Shown: positions 54,053 to 63,850, numbered from the stretch's first letter. The stretch is 64,000 nucleotides of DNA from Paenibacillus castaneae (GCF_002884445.1 NZ_KZ614144.1:4508094-4572093); one strand, 5' to 3'. Notes: generated by a model not told the origin, from the sequence alone. Program-made: numbers and translations.

Positions 54053-55435
54053 CTACCAACCTGGTAGATTCAACTGCTGCGCCTGCTTCAGAATGTCTTT
54101 GTCATAGTCCTCGGCACCCTTCTGGGCGGAAATGATGCCGCTGCCTACAGCGACGGTGAGGTTCTCCAAGTTCGGACCTTTGACCGGAGATACGAACTCA
54201 AGTGCGGGTGACGTCTTGCCTTCATCGAAATATTTCTGCATTTCTTTGACACCTTCGTAAGCATCGTCGGGGAGCTCGATTCCTTTAATGACATTGGGAC
54301 CGGCCGCCTTAACTTTAGAAGCAAATATCGCTTGGCCTTCCTTAGACACGAAGTATTCCATGAACTTCTTGGCGGCTTCTACTTTCTTGCTGTTCTTGTT
54401 GATATACAGGCCGCTCGGCATCCATACCGTCAGTCCGTTAACATCAGCGCTGTCGCCCGGTATAGGGAACACGCCGATGTCGTTAATCTTGTCCGGGCTA
54501 TTCTGCAAGATGGAATCCAAAGCGCTTGTCAGCATCGGATAGTGTACGCCTGAACCGTCGGCCAGCATCTTCAAGGCAACGTCATACGTCGTGGCTAGGA
54601 AGTCCTTATTCATATAGCCGGCTTTAAACGGTTCCTCGGTCTTTTCGAAGCTGCGCAGTGCCTGTGGTGTTGTCGCATACTTCGCTTTGTTATTCGTGTA
54701 GTCGTCGGCGAAATTCGGAACCTGCGCCTGTAAGTTGTAGTAATCACCGAGGACAAACAGCTGGGACGTCCAGGTATCCTTGTAGGACGCGATCACAGCG
54801 GTCTTGCCCGCAGCTTTGATCTTCTCATTATTGGCCATGAATTCGCTCCACGTTTGCGGAACGGTCAATCCAAGCTCGCCGTACACCTTCTTGTTGTACA
54901 AGATCGCGCCTGCAGAGCTTGATCCTACGGGCGCACCGTACACCTTGCCATCTACCGTTACGACGGTTTTGAAGGAATCAAGCACATCTGCCATGAACGT
55001 TTCATTCGTCACGTCGAGGAAGTTTTCCACTGGATTAACTGCCTTCAGCAGCGAACCCGTGTTATAAACGAGCAGGTCGGACATATCACCCGTTGCTAGG
55101 CGCGTCTTGACAAGGTTGTCGCCTTCCGTGCCATCCGGTTTGATATCGTATTCAATGGTGATATTCAGCTTTTTCTCTGCTTCCGTGCCAACAGCTTTAA
55201 GCGCGTCTAGCGTTGTGCCTGTATTGCCGACCATCAGAGTTAATGTCGTTTTCTCAACAGGTGCGTTGGTGGCTTCGGTTTTCACGTTCGTTTTACTGTT
55301 CGTGTCACCGGTATTGTTCTTTGTCGTAGGTGAGTTGTTGCCGCTGCCGCTGCCGCTGCCGCAGCCAGCGAGCAGCGCCACGATCATAATGACGCTTGTC
55401 ACGAATGTAAGTGCTCTGCCAGTCGTTCGATTCAT
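54053..55435 (-). CDS. Sugar-binding lipoprotein of the rhamnosidase operon
   Basis: A 460-residue family-1 binding protein. The ATG at 55435 follows AAGGGAGG. The signal peptide MNRTTGRALTFVTSVIMIVA ends at the lipobox LLAGC. A GSGSGSG plus Asn/Thr/Lys-rich tether follows, then the binding fold: TTLTLMVGNTGTTLDALKAV, DKVYGAPVGSSSAGAIL-like KVYGAPVGSSSAGAILYNKK and GLYINKNSKKVEAAKKFMEY. It captures oligosaccharides for the two permeases downstream, probably rhamnose-containing because GH78 is in the same run. Confidence 0.9.
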   Translation of the reverse strand: MNRTTGRALTFVTSVIMIVALLAGCGSGSGSGNNSPTTKNNTGDTNSKTNVKTEATNAPVEKTTLTLMVGNTGTTLDALKAVGTEAEKKLNITIEYDIKPDGTEGDNLVKTRLATGDMSDLLVYNTGSLLKAVNPVENFLDVTNETFMADVLDSFKTVVTVDGKVYGAPVGSSSAGAILYNKKVYGELGLTVPQTWSEFMANNEKIKAAGKTAVIASYKDTWTSQLFVLGDYYNLQAQVPNFADDYTNNKAKYATTPQALRSFEKTEEPFKAGYMNKDFLATTYDVALKMLADGSGVHYPMLTSALDSILQNSPDKINDIGVFPIPGDSADVNGLTVWMPSGLYINKNSKKVEAAKKFMEYFVSKEGQAIFASKVKAAGPNVIKGIELPDDAYEGVKEMQKYFDEGKTSPALEFVSPVKGPNLENLTVAVGSGIISAQKGAEDYDKDILKQAQQLNLPGW

Positions 55436-55733
55436 TGTTCCGCAGCCTCCCTTTGTAGGCATGGATCGTGTACCCTTCGGCAGCCGTCCATTGTTGCCCC
55501 CTATTCACATCGATGATTCCGTATGTTGCAGCTTAATGAACACGCTTCCATCATGAGTGATTTTCCGCTCCAAGGGCCCGGGTTCCCTCGTAGTTTCAGT
55601 CTACGGGTTCGTGCTTTAGATGCATACCTGCTTTTTTGCTTTTTTAAGGGGGGGATTTTTCCTTTTTGACCAAAAGTAATGGCTTGAGTCCGGGGAACCT
55701 TTCGATTCTTTAAATTTATTACTTACATTCTTC
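55436..55733 (-). promoter_or_regulatory. Upstream region of the rhamnosidase/importer operon
   Basis: About 300 bases without a gene separate the response-regulator stop from the binding-protein start. A purine-rich leader (GGAACCCGGGCCC within) is visible; no terminator after 55734 and no unambiguous promoter is seen, so read-through is possible. Confidence 0.35.
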
Positions 55734-57239
55734 TCATTCGCTCATTTTGCGTTTTGCGTAGGCAGTCGGCGTTTCACCCGTTATTCTCTTAAACAAATGG
55801 GAGAAATGCTTGGAATCCTCGTATCCGACCAGCTCGCCGACTTCCGACGGGCGCGATGTGCCGTCGGATAACAGCTCCTTCGCTTTGCCTATTCGGTAGC
55901 CGATCACATAGTCGGAGAAGGTATAGCCGGTCTGGCTTTTGAACAATCTGGATAAATGCCCCAGACTGACATGATGCTCCGAAGCAAACTGCTGAAGGGA
56001 AAGTTCGCCTTGATAGTTGGCGTGGATCCAGTTCATTACTATCGGTACTAGCCCTTTGGGCTTCTGCTCCTTTAATTCGATTTCTCCCGCAAACCCGAAT
56101 AACGCTGACGTAAGCCATTCCGTAATCGACTCGTAGTCGATTGCTTCGTTCAGCAGGCTCATATCCATCTGCAGCCGGGCTTTGGATTCTGATTGAAGAT
56201 TAAACTTCAATGAGTAGAACAGATCGTCAATGAACTGCTTCAGTTGCTTCTGGGTGACTTCTTTGCACTGAAGCCCCGAGACGATGCGGGATATTGTATC
56301 ACGGCCTCTGGCCATATCGCCTGCTTTGATTTGCGCTTGCAGCGCGCGCACCTTTATCCAAACTCCGCCGATATCAGGCACAGCCGGCTTCATATCCGGT
56401 GCTGCCCAGGTGGGCACACCAATTCGCAAATGCTCTTCCAGCTGTTTGCCGATGCGGACGAAGCAGCGGTTCAGACTCTCGTACTCTTTCTTTATTTCGA
56501 AGCTCACGTGGAGTAGAATGCCGCGATTTTCCACATACTGGAACAATGTTTGAAGCCTTGTCTTTATCGATTGAATACTTGCCTCATTGTCAGCAGGCAG
56601 CAGCAGCATTCTGCGGCGGCCGTCGATCGTGACGCAGTGATGATGATCCGACTCTCCGTTCAAGCCACTCCCGAAATGCGCGAGAATGTCTGTTGTGTCT
56701 AGTCCGGCATCCTTCCAAGTGAGCGGCGATGCCCAGTTTTCCAGAAGCAGCAGCGCCATGAACATGCGCTGCGGCCCGGCTGCCACTGGCTTCCCGCGCT
56801 CCAGCGCGTCCGCCGACAGCAGCTGCTGCAGAAGTGACCACTCGACACGATCGCTCCGGCTGCGGGACTCATCTTCAATACGCGTAAGCATGCGGTCCAC
56901 CGCCCTGTAAAGCATCTCTTTCCTGACAGGCTTCAGCAAGTAGTCCGTCACGCCCGTTTGCATCCCTCTCTGCGCATAAGCAAAATCGTCATGGACACTG
57001 AGAATAATTCCTTTGGCGTCAGGATGGAGACGGCCTAGCTCGGCCAGCAGCTCCACTCCGTCCATGCCCGGCATGGTGATGTCGGTCAGCACGAGATGCG
57101 GGACTATGGATTTCGCGGCCTCGAGTGCATCTTCCCCGTTCTCGAACGCAAGCACACGATGCTGCGGCTCGTATTGCTTGAAGAGGGCCACAAGCTCCGC
57201 CAACGCCCACCGTTCGTCTTCCACCAGAAATAAATTCAT
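55734..57239 (-). CDS. YesN-type AraC response regulator
   Basis: A 501-residue response regulator. The receiver starts MNLFLVEDERWALAELVALF, with the phosphoacceptor Asp in LVLTDITMPGMDG and DYLLKPVRKEM. A middle helical region is followed by the AraC HTH pair LQQFASEHHVSLGHLSRLFK and VGELVGYEDSKHFSHLFK. It overlaps the kinase stop by four bases. It likely activates the binding protein/permease/GH78 operon directly downstream. Confidence 0.9.
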   Translation of the reverse strand: MNLFLVEDERWALAELVALFKQYEPQHRVLAFENGEDALEAAKSIVPHLVLTDITMPGMDGVELLAELGRLHPDAKGIILSVHDDFAYAQRGMQTGVTDYLLKPVRKEMLYRAVDRMLTRIEDESRSRSDRVEWSLLQQLLSADALERGKPVAAGPQRMFMALLLLENWASPLTWKDAGLDTTDILAHFGSGLNGESDHHHCVTIDGRRRMLLLPADNEASIQSIKTRLQTLFQYVENRGILLHVSFEIKKEYESLNRCFVRIGKQLEEHLRIGVPTWAAPDMKPAVPDIGGVWIKVRALQAQIKAGDMARGRDTISRIVSGLQCKEVTQKQLKQFIDDLFYSLKFNLQSESKARLQMDMSLLNEAIDYESITEWLTSALFGFAGEIELKEQKPKGLVPIVMNWIHANYQGELSLQQFASEHHVSLGHLSRLFKSQTGYTFSDYVIGYRIGKAKELLSDGTSRPSEVGELVGYEDSKHFSHLFKRITGETPTAYAKRKMSE

Positions 57240-59059
57240 AATCCGGCCTCTCCTTTCACCTTGACGAATATTTCAAACGGGAACGTCAGCCTGACAGTCG
57301 TTCCGCGGCCAGGAGTACTTATCAGCTCAACTCCGTATTTGACACCGTGGAACAGCTTGATCCGCTGCGCAATATTAGACAGCCCTATACCCACCTCACC
57401 CTCGTCATAAGCGTCCGCCGTTCGGGAGCTCTCCAGCCTCCTGCGCAGCATGTGGATGCGCTCCTCTTCAATACCGCAGCCGTTGTCGAACACTTCGATA
57501 ATCAGATCGCCGCCAAGCCGCCTGACCGCGATATCGATTCGTCCACCAGACTTGACCTTGCCGAGTCCATGAACGATAGCATTCTCAATCAACGGCTGAA
57601 CGGTAAGCTTCAACACCGAAGCTTCCTGCAGCGGCTCCGGTACGTCCATACTGAACTCGAATCGGCTGCCGAACCGATGCTGCTGAATATTCATATAATT
57701 GCTGATATGATCCATCTCGTCACGCAGCGGGATAGGTTGTTGAAGATTTTTCATGCTGTATTTGAACAGCTCCGCCAGCGATTCTGCCATCTCGGCAACT
57801 TCTTCGATGCCCCGAACCCGACTGATTGACTTCATAATGTTAAGCGTGTTGTACAAAAAGTGCGGGTTGATCTGCGCCTGCAGCGCCGATAGCTGCGCAT
57901 TCTTCTCCGCTAGTTTGGATGTGTACACTTCGCTGATCAACCGTGTAATGCTGTCCAGCATATTATTGTAAATACGGCTGAGTCGGCCGATCTCATTATT
58001 GCCGGCCACCTCCATCCTCTGGGTTAAATCCCCCCGCTCGACACGCGCCATCTTCTTCATCAGGTTGCGGAGAGGAAGCGTGATCTGATAGGACATCGCA
58101 TAAGAAACGAAAGCGGTCAGCCCCATCGCTATCAAGCCAACAAGAATGAGAATATAGGTAGAGTGCTTCTGCTTAGACAGCAGAAATTCGTTCGGAATGA
58201 GAATTAGCGTATTCCATCTCGTGTATGAGGACTTCGATGTGGTATAGAGATAGCTTACACCGTTCCATACCACTTCGTTAGATTGGTGGCTGCCCTGGAA
58301 GATCGAAAGGTCAATTCCAGTATCCTCGCTGCCCGTCAGCTCGTTCCTGTCGTCATAGACGACGCTTCCTTCATCGGTTATGATGAACGCTCTCATGTTC
58401 CGTTCAACGTCGTTGCGATCCGAATGGACGAGCATATCTTTGATAACCTTAACGTTTATATTAATTTTCATATACCCCAGTACATCCCGATAGGGAATGC
58501 GGTTAATATTCCGCACGAAAGATATAACCTGGGCTTCACGGTCGCCGCCCGTATTCTCCGTAGCGACTGGCCGAAGCAGAAATTTGATTCCGGGCATTTC
58601 CAGCCGATTCTCATACCAGCTCTCGTCCCGCAGTTTAAAGCTCACCTTGGGTCCCCCCGCCTTCGATACGAAGTAAGCGATATCGTCCGTCGTGAAAATA
58701 TAGATGCTTTGCAGCTGGGGGCGCGGCTGAAGATGGGTGAACAGCCTGTTGTTGATCGTTAGTTCAATTTGGTTCTGTGCGACGGGTTCCGGAATTCCAT
58801 AATGATCGATCAAGCTTTGCTGAATAATCGGATCACCAATAATGGAGACGGAGAGCTTCTCCATATCCTGAATATACAGCTCGAAGGTCCGGCTGAACTG
58901 CCGGGTAATCGTGTCGGAAAGCGACAACGTTTGATTTTTAATATCGCTAACATTTTTATAATAGAAAACAATGCACGTCAGCACGACAATAAACAATGAC
59001 ACCGCAGAGAACACGATGAACATTTTACTCTTCAGAAGGTAGTCATTCCAATTTTTCAT
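57236..59059 (-). CDS. YesM-type sensor histidine kinase
   Basis: A 607-residue membrane kinase. Transmembrane helix 1 is MFIVFSAVSLFIVVLTCIVF and helix 2 YILILVGLIAMGLTAFVSYA, flanking a sensor domain of about 250 residues. HAMP (MARVERGDLTQRMEV) and a His_kinase domain with LQAQINPHFLYNTLNIM follow. The ATPase domain has VQPLIENAIVHGLG, DNGCGIEEERI and GEVGIGLSNIAQR. The cognate regulator overlaps its stop. Confidence 0.9.
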   Translation of the reverse strand: MKNWNDYLLKSKMFIVFSAVSLFIVVLTCIVFYYKNVSDIKNQTLSLSDTITRQFSRTFELYIQDMEKLSVSIIGDPIIQQSLIDHYGIPEPVAQNQIELTINNRLFTHLQPRPQLQSIYIFTTDDIAYFVSKAGGPKVSFKLRDESWYENRLEMPGIKFLLRPVATENTGGDREAQVISFVRNINRIPYRDVLGYMKININVKVIKDMLVHSDRNDVERNMRAFIITDEGSVVYDDRNELTGSEDTGIDLSIFQGSHQSNEVVWNGVSYLYTTSKSSYTRWNTLILIPNEFLLSKQKHSTYILILVGLIAMGLTAFVSYAMSYQITLPLRNLMKKMARVERGDLTQRMEVAGNNEIGRLSRIYNNMLDSITRLISEVYTSKLAEKNAQLSALQAQINPHFLYNTLNIMKSISRVRGIEEVAEMAESLAELFKYSMKNLQQPIPLRDEMDHISNYMNIQQHRFGSRFEFSMDVPEPLQEASVLKLTVQPLIENAIVHGLGKVKSGGRIDIAVRRLGGDLIIEVFDNGCGIEEERIHMLRRRLESSRTADAYDEGEVGIGLSNIAQRIKLFHGVKYGVELISTPGRGTTVRLTFPFEIFVKVKGEAGL

Positions 59060-59587
59060 TTAGGAGATTCTCCTCTGGCATGAGTCATAAGGGATGTCTG
59101 TCTTCAGATATGTGTATGTAGTGGCTGCTCGACACTTCCATTTTACTTATAATTGATTCACTCTATTTGAACAATTTATGAAATAGGGGCTGTTTCACGA
59201 GGTTTAAACCTATCAAGATGATCCAAGGATATGCTCTCAATTAAATAGTTGCAAAAAAATTGTATGAGTATTTCATCCAAATTTGCTGAAGCTTCATGAT
59301 CTGGAAATTCCTCCTCAAATCATTCGACATGTCGATCCCCCACTCCTCCGTCGATTGTGTTATGCGATCATGATCCTATCTCCAGCAAAAATACACCCAT
59401 TATAGAAACAATAGATAACCAAACGGTTGTTCCACGTTTAATGAAAATGGGTGTACTATTTGATGCGAAGAAATATTGATCCTCAATTAACCAGCAAGTT
59501 GGACGGGACTTTTGAGGATGAAGAATAGAATCGGCTTGTACATAAGTTTCGATTGTGTGCATAGCGCAACGTGCACCAACCCTATGA
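59060..59587. other. Intergenic region, no firm gene
   Basis: The minus strand before 59059 should hold the promoter of the kinase operon. A minus-strand frame at 59368-59604, starting inside the end of the ATP-grasp gene, reads MEDINNHRVGARCAMHTIET and ends in a hydrophobic stretch (VWLSIVSIMGVFLLEI). I recognise no family and it lacks a proper ribosome binding site, so I do not call it a gene. Confidence 0.35.
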
Positions 59588-60343
59588 TTATTTATATCTT
59601 CCATATTGCTTGGCATAAGAAACGATACGCCGATACAATTTCTTGTCCTTCATATTTTTTAACGGATAAAATTGCGGTCTTGTATTCACTTCGAGAATCC
59701 ACGGTTTTCTATTAGCATCCAAAGCCACATCCAAGCCTAACTCTCTCATTCCTTTCGAATGACGCTCAAAGTTTCTGCCAACAGAGGTACCCAACCGCTT
59801 TAATTCTTTTTCCATACGTTGAACCGAAGCTTTATTATAGCCAGCGCCGGACAGCGTATCGTTAATATAGCCTATCTTCCCGCCTTGATTATAGTTTGTT
59901 GCTACCTTTCTCGGATTGCCTATTTTCGCAAAAATAGCTGTGCTTTTCCATTTCCCTTTGTTCGTTTTTTGGACCATGACTCTAATATCGAAGGGCTTCC
60001 CGTTTGTTCTCGCTAAATCAATTCCCTTCTGCAGCAAAAATGATTTCTGCTTAGAAAACCGATGCAATTTCTTGAATAACCGTGTGATCGTTGGATAATA
60101 CGTTTTAACCGAATGGTATTGGATTTCATATCCATCCGTTTTTCTTCTGATCCGGATAATATTCACTCCGCCCGAACCGCCTGTCGGCTTAAAAAAAACG
60201 GTTGAAAATTCGTCAAGCATTGTTATTAAATTCTTTTTATTAAAAAGCATCGTTTGAGGTACATACTTTCTTAAATTCGGCTGCTTCAGCAGCCAGTTGT
60301 TTTTGATCCATTTGCTTTTGATTGTACTGCTTCTATATTTCAT
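59588..60343 (-). CDS. YheC/YheD-family ATP-grasp protein
   Basis: A 251-residue protein of the spore-associated YheC/YheD family. ATG 60343 follows AAAGGAGG. It has TVFFKPTGGSGGVNIIRIRR (nucleotide-binding loop), GKPFDIRVMVQKTNKGKW, GGKIGYINDTL, and DVALDANRKPWILEVNTRPQ, the ATP-grasp metal-ligand block with Asp and Glu-Val-Asn. It is shorter than the two-domain YheC/YheD proteins of B. subtilis (about 360-450) and lacks the N-terminal domain. It probably acts in spore coat formation by joining a carboxylate and an amine. Confidence 0.85.
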   Translation of the reverse strand: MKYRSSTIKSKWIKNNWLLKQPNLRKYVPQTMLFNKKNLITMLDEFSTVFFKPTGGSGGVNIIRIRRKTDGYEIQYHSVKTYYPTITRLFKKLHRFSKQKSFLLQKGIDLARTNGKPFDIRVMVQKTNKGKWKSTAIFAKIGNPRKVATNYNQGGKIGYINDTLSGAGYNKASVQRMEKELKRLGTSVGRNFERHSKGMRELGLDVALDANRKPWILEVNTRPQFYPLKNMKDKKLYRRIVSYAKQYGRYK

Positions 60344-60459
60344 CTCGGAGCCTCCTTTCCTCACTCAGCATATGTAAGGAAAAAAGAGCTTGTCACCGCT
60401 ATTGCCTACAACATGTACCATTTCAAGCCCGAATAATTTTGCCGTTTATTTCATGAGTT

Positions 60460-61386
60460 TTACTCAGGAGCATGCTCCTGTTGGCTGCTTATCGTCGTAC
60501 CGTCATCCAGAGTAATCCATGATTCGAAGTTCGGCTTGCCCTCTTCCAACCGAATGACTCGTGCCCCGCGTGGAAATCCTTCTTTCCCATACGTGTTATA
60601 CCCCGTTGCTCTTCCATAACAAAGGCTGATTCCGTGCAAATTTCCCAGGAAATCATTAATATGATCATGACCAACAAAAACGCCCTTAACATCTTCCATT
60701 TCGACAAAAGCACTAAAAAGTCCGGAGTTCACTTCTGGACAACAAATGCCTTCATATTTATGGCCATAGCACGTTTGCTCATCCCATACTTGTTTATATT
60801 CAGGAAATGGAATATGTAAGAAAGCCAATGATAGCAATGGAGCTCCTCCATTGTTTTCTGTTAACAGCTTGGATTGCTCCTTATACCAACCGATTTGATT
60901 ATGTGTGATCCATTCATAGCCTCCAACCTGTGAATGATTGGAGAAGCCTCCCGAATCCAACATATATAAAGCAGCTCTTGGGGTATTGGATTTACGGGAA
61001 TTAACTCGAATCGTATAATTGCCTAATCTATTATCTAGTACAGGACCCGTTTCTGTTAAACAATATTTATGTTCTTGTTGTACAGCAATCAGCTGTTCCT
61101 TGGTGCATTTGGATTCCGTATCATGATTTCCGAAGACAGCGGCCCAAGGAATATGAAGCTCTTCTGCCGCTTTGACTGCATTCCGGTAAGAATCAGACGG
61201 ATTATTGCAATCATTACTATAAATGACGTCACCAGTAAAAACGACTAAATCAGGCGATTCCTTCTGCAAAATATCTTTCATTAACGAATAGGTGCGGAGA
61301 TCCTCGGGTTCACCATTTTGCCAATGCAAATCCGTAAATTGAACAATGGTGAATGTCCCATTATCCCCAAAAAATAAGTCTCTCAT
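60460..61386 (-). CDS. Calcineurin-like metallophosphoesterase
   Basis: A 308-residue protein with the five metallophosphoesterase motifs: FTDLHW, FTGDVIYSNDC, FGNHDTES, LHIPFPEY and FVGHDHINDFLG. They supply the two-metal ligands. ATG follows AGGAG. No signal peptide, so cytoplasmic. It resembles purple-acid-phosphatase-type or YkuE-like enzymes. Downstream lies the ATP-grasp gene, 117 bases off, with no obvious functional link. Its substrate is unknown. Confidence 0.88.
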   Translation of the reverse strand: MRDLFFGDNGTFTIVQFTDLHWQNGEPEDLRTYSLMKDILQKESPDLVVFTGDVIYSNDCNNPSDSYRNAVKAAEELHIPWAAVFGNHDTESKCTKEQLIAVQQEHKYCLTETGPVLDNRLGNYTIRVNSRKSNTPRAALYMLDSGGFSNHSQVGGYEWITHNQIGWYKEQSKLLTENNGGAPLLSLAFLHIPFPEYKQVWDEQTCYGHKYEGICCPEVNSGLFSAFVEMEDVKGVFVGHDHINDFLGNLHGISLCYGRATGYNTYGKEGFPRGARVIRLEEGKPNFESWITLDDGTTISSQQEHAPE

Positions 61387-61481
61387 GTCATCAACTCCTA
61401 GTAAAATATATTACCATCATATCCCGTATTTGGTGCCGAGTATATCCTTTTTTGTCGGATGATCGGCTTTCGGGAATGCCA

Positions 61482-61533
61482 AATAAAAGAGCCTCCATAT
61501 GCGGCATATTTCGCTCATGGAGGCTCTTTTATT
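61482..61533. terminator. Bidirectional terminator
   Basis: AATAAAAGAGCCTCCAT and its exact complement form a 17-base stem with an 18-base loop, with T-rich ends in both directions. It ends the transcript of the small gene at 61544. Confidence 0.85.
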
Positions 61534-61543
61534 GTGAAATGTG

Positions 61544-61900
61544 CTACTTTTTATCGACTTGAAGAAGCTTTACGGTCTTTGTAGAGAACGTATCTTTAAT
61601 CGTATCCTCCTGGATAACGTTAAGCTTAAGCAGGCTGGAAATTTTGGCGGAATCCGGCTTCGACAATAAGCGCCATAGCTCTGGGTCCGGCAATGCTTCG
61701 AACAGCTTATTGTCATCGTATTCTTTCCGCTCCTGCGTAATGATCTTCACTCTGTGGCTTCCAATTTCCAGCTCATTCGCATTCTGCTCCGCCAAATAAG
61801 CTAAAATCTCAGTCCGCAAGTCCGTTAGCTCCTGCTCTATTTCTTTTTGCTTTTGTTTTTGCTGATAATATTTGCGAACGATCTTATCCAAAGTGATCAC
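61544..61900 (-). CDS. Hypothetical coiled-coil protein, 118 aa
   Basis: The N-terminal half (YYQQKQKQKEIEQELTDLRT) is a strong charged helix, probably a coiled coil. It is followed by NELEIGSHRVKIITQERKEY, a beta hairpin, and LPDPELWRLLSKPDSAKISS. It starts at an ATG after GAGGAGAG and is closed by a strong terminator. I recall similar small proteins in Paenibacillus but no function; phage-derived host-nuclease-inhibitor-like proteins have a similar outline. It is transcribed alone, between the ABC exporter and the phosphoesterase. Confidence 0.7.
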   Translation of the reverse strand: MITLDKIVRKYYQQKQKQKEIEQELTDLRTEILAYLAEQNANELEIGSHRVKIITQERKEYDDNKLFEALPDPELWRLLSKPDSAKISSLLKLNVIQEDTIKDTFSTKTVKLLQVDKK

Positions 61901-61974
61901 TCTCCTCTTCTATTGCATACATATGCTTAAGAGAATGATTTTAGGACAAGATGCCGAGCTGTATTGCGCTAATT

Positions 61975-62946
61975 CTAATAAATATCCTTCCTCATAAACA
62001 CCGCAAACGATACAACCAATGATCCGAGCATCCATGCCGCAAGTACAGCCAGCGAGAAGCCAAGCGTCATTCCCTCGATCGGAGGCGCTGTTCCGCTCAC
62101 ATAATTCATAAGACCAAGATTAACCATAAATAAATATTTGGCTGATGTCCATGAAGAAACCATATTGCTTAGTATCGCCCCTGCGATTAAACAAGCCAGC
62201 ATCGTTCCCATTCCTGCTGCGCTGCTTCTCATTAGAATAGACAGCATGAAGGATAAGGTTCCAACGACCAGCGATATAAACCACGCCAGACCAAACTGCT
62301 GAATAATATATTGCCACTGCGACACGAGGCGAACCTCCGAGATGTTGAGCTCGCCACCCTCTACTTTAAACCCCGTCAGCACCGGCGCTGCCCAGCCCTG
62401 ATTACCGAACATGAAAGCCGATATAATATACGACAGCAAACCGAATATGAATATAACTAACGAAACCGACAGAATGAGCGCTATATATTTGCTTAGCAAT
62501 ATATGAAAGCGGCTCACTGGCCGAGTTAGCAGCAGCTTGATCGTTCCCATGCTTCGTTCTGAGGATACGAGATCGACAGCAATAATCATAATTAATAGCG
62601 GCAAAAACAGCTCCGCTGAGTTTTCCACAAAACCTCTAATAAACGTTGGCGCCCCTGGCTCCGATGGATTGATATCATGATCCAAATAATATTGAGACTG
62701 CTCAATTTGGATCTGAAGCTGCTCTCTCCACTGACCCGCACTGCTTAAGCGGTTTTGCCAGTCGACGATTTTCTGCTGCAGCTCTGTACGCCAATCAACC
62801 GTGCCAAGCCGCTCTTTTATCGTCTCCGCCTGCCGCGCCTGTGCGTACGTAAACATGGAGAGAAGTACGAGAATAATGACCGATATAATGATAAAACGGC
62901 GCTTTCCAAGCAGCTTTGTCATTTCGTTCTGTACGAGATTAATCAA
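61975..62946 (-). CDS. ABC-2 type exporter permease
   Basis: A 323-residue ABC-2 permease with six membrane segments: IIISVIILVLLSMFTYAQA first, then LFLPLLIMIIAVDLVSSERS, whose SSERSMGTIKLLLTRPVSR is the hallmark of the family. A long extracellular loop lies between helices 1 and 2. The start overlaps the ATPase gene by eight bases. With it this makes a BcrA/BcrB- or YtrB-like exporter, for a peptide antibiotic, lipid or Na+. Confidence 0.85.
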   Translation of the reverse strand: MINLVQNEMTKLLGKRRFIIISVIILVLLSMFTYAQARQAETIKERLGTVDWRTELQQKIVDWQNRLSSAGQWREQLQIQIEQSQYYLDHDINPSEPGAPTFIRGFVENSAELFLPLLIMIIAVDLVSSERSMGTIKLLLTRPVSRFHILLSKYIALILSVSLVIFIFGLLSYIISAFMFGNQGWAAPVLTGFKVEGGELNISEVRLVSQWQYIIQQFGLAWFISLVVGTLSFMLSILMRSSAAGMGTMLACLIAGAILSNMVSSWTSAKYLFMVNLGLMNYVSGTAPPIEGMTLGFSLAVLAAWMLGSLVVSFAVFMRKDIY

Positions 62947-63850
62947 TCGATTCGCCTCCAGTCAGCTCCAGGAATAAGTCTTCGAGCGCCGGCAGCTTCC
63001 GATTCATTTCGAGTACGCTTACGCCTGCTTCAACCAGCTTTCGGTTCCAGTCGCCACTCAGCTGCTCTGAATAAATAGTTGTTACGGTTTCTTCCTGTTC
63101 ATTCAGCAATTCGGTCAAGCTGCCCAGCACCGATTTGCCTAAAGCAAATGGTCTTAGCCGCCACTGAAGCCTCTCTTCGCTGGACAATAGATTGGTGACA
63201 GAATCTACACGAATAATTTCACCCTTGGTGATGATCGCCACACGATCGCACATTAACTGAATTTCATGCAGCAAATGACTGGAAACAAGAACAGTCAGCC
63301 CTTCCTCCTCTGCCAGAAAGCGAATAAATGCCCGCATTTCCCGAATGCCGGATGGATCTAGGCCGTTCGTAGGCTCATCCAGAATGAGCACATCCGGCTT
63401 GCCAAGCAAAGCTTGCGCAATGCCAAGCCGCTGCCGCATGCCCAAGGAGTAGGTGCTCACTTTATCATTCACTCTCTCCTGCATGCCCACTAATCGAACG
63501 ACCTCGTCAATTCGAGCTTGTGTGGTCCCTTTTAGCATAACGGCAAAGTGACGAAGATTTTCCATTCCGCTTAGGAATGGATACAGCTCCGGATTCTCAA
63601 CGATGCAGCCGAGATGACTCATCGCCTTCGTGAACTCTTTCGCGATATCTAATCCGCATATATGAATCGTTCCGGAAGTTGGCTTAATTAAGCCAACCAG
63701 CATTCGAATCGTCGTAGTTTTCCCTGCGCCGTTAGGCCCGAGAAAGCCAAATACCTCGCCTCGCTTGAGCTCGAAGCTTAAATCCTTTATGATGGTGCGT
63801 TTGCCGATTACTTTCCGCAAGCCTTGAACAGATAAAGTGATGCTGCTCAT
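62939..63850 (-). CDS. ABC transporter ATPase, BcrA-like
   Basis: A 303-residue ATPase. Walker A is GFLGPNGAGKTTTIRMLVG, the Q-loop and signature are VENPELYPFLSG and STYSLGMRQRLGIAQALLG, and Walker B is DVLILDEPTNGLDP, followed by VLVSSHLLHEI (H-loop). The 70-residue C-terminal domain beyond residue 230 is typical of bacitracin-type or NatA ATPases. Start ATG at 63850 overlaps the preceding SGNH gene by four bases. Confidence 0.92.
   Translation of the reverse strand: MSSITLSVQGLRKVIGKRTIIKDLSFELKRGEVFGFLGPNGAGKTTTIRMLVGLIKPTSGTIHICGLDIAKEFTKAMSHLGCIVENPELYPFLSGMENLRHFAVMLKGTTQARIDEVVRLVGMQERVNDKVSTYSLGMRQRLGIAQALLGKPDVLILDEPTNGLDPSGIREMRAFIRFLAEEEGLTVLVSSHLLHEIQLMCDRVAIITKGEIIRVDSVTNLLSSEERLQWRLRPFALGKSVLGSLTELLNEQEETVTTIYSEQLSGDWNRKLVEAGVSVLEMNRKLPALEDLFLELTGGESID

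Noticed and set aside
59368-59604. Minus frame overlapping the end of the ATP-grasp gene
   Set aside because: It has no Shine-Dalgarno sequence and no family I recognise; kept only as a remark in the intergenic entry.
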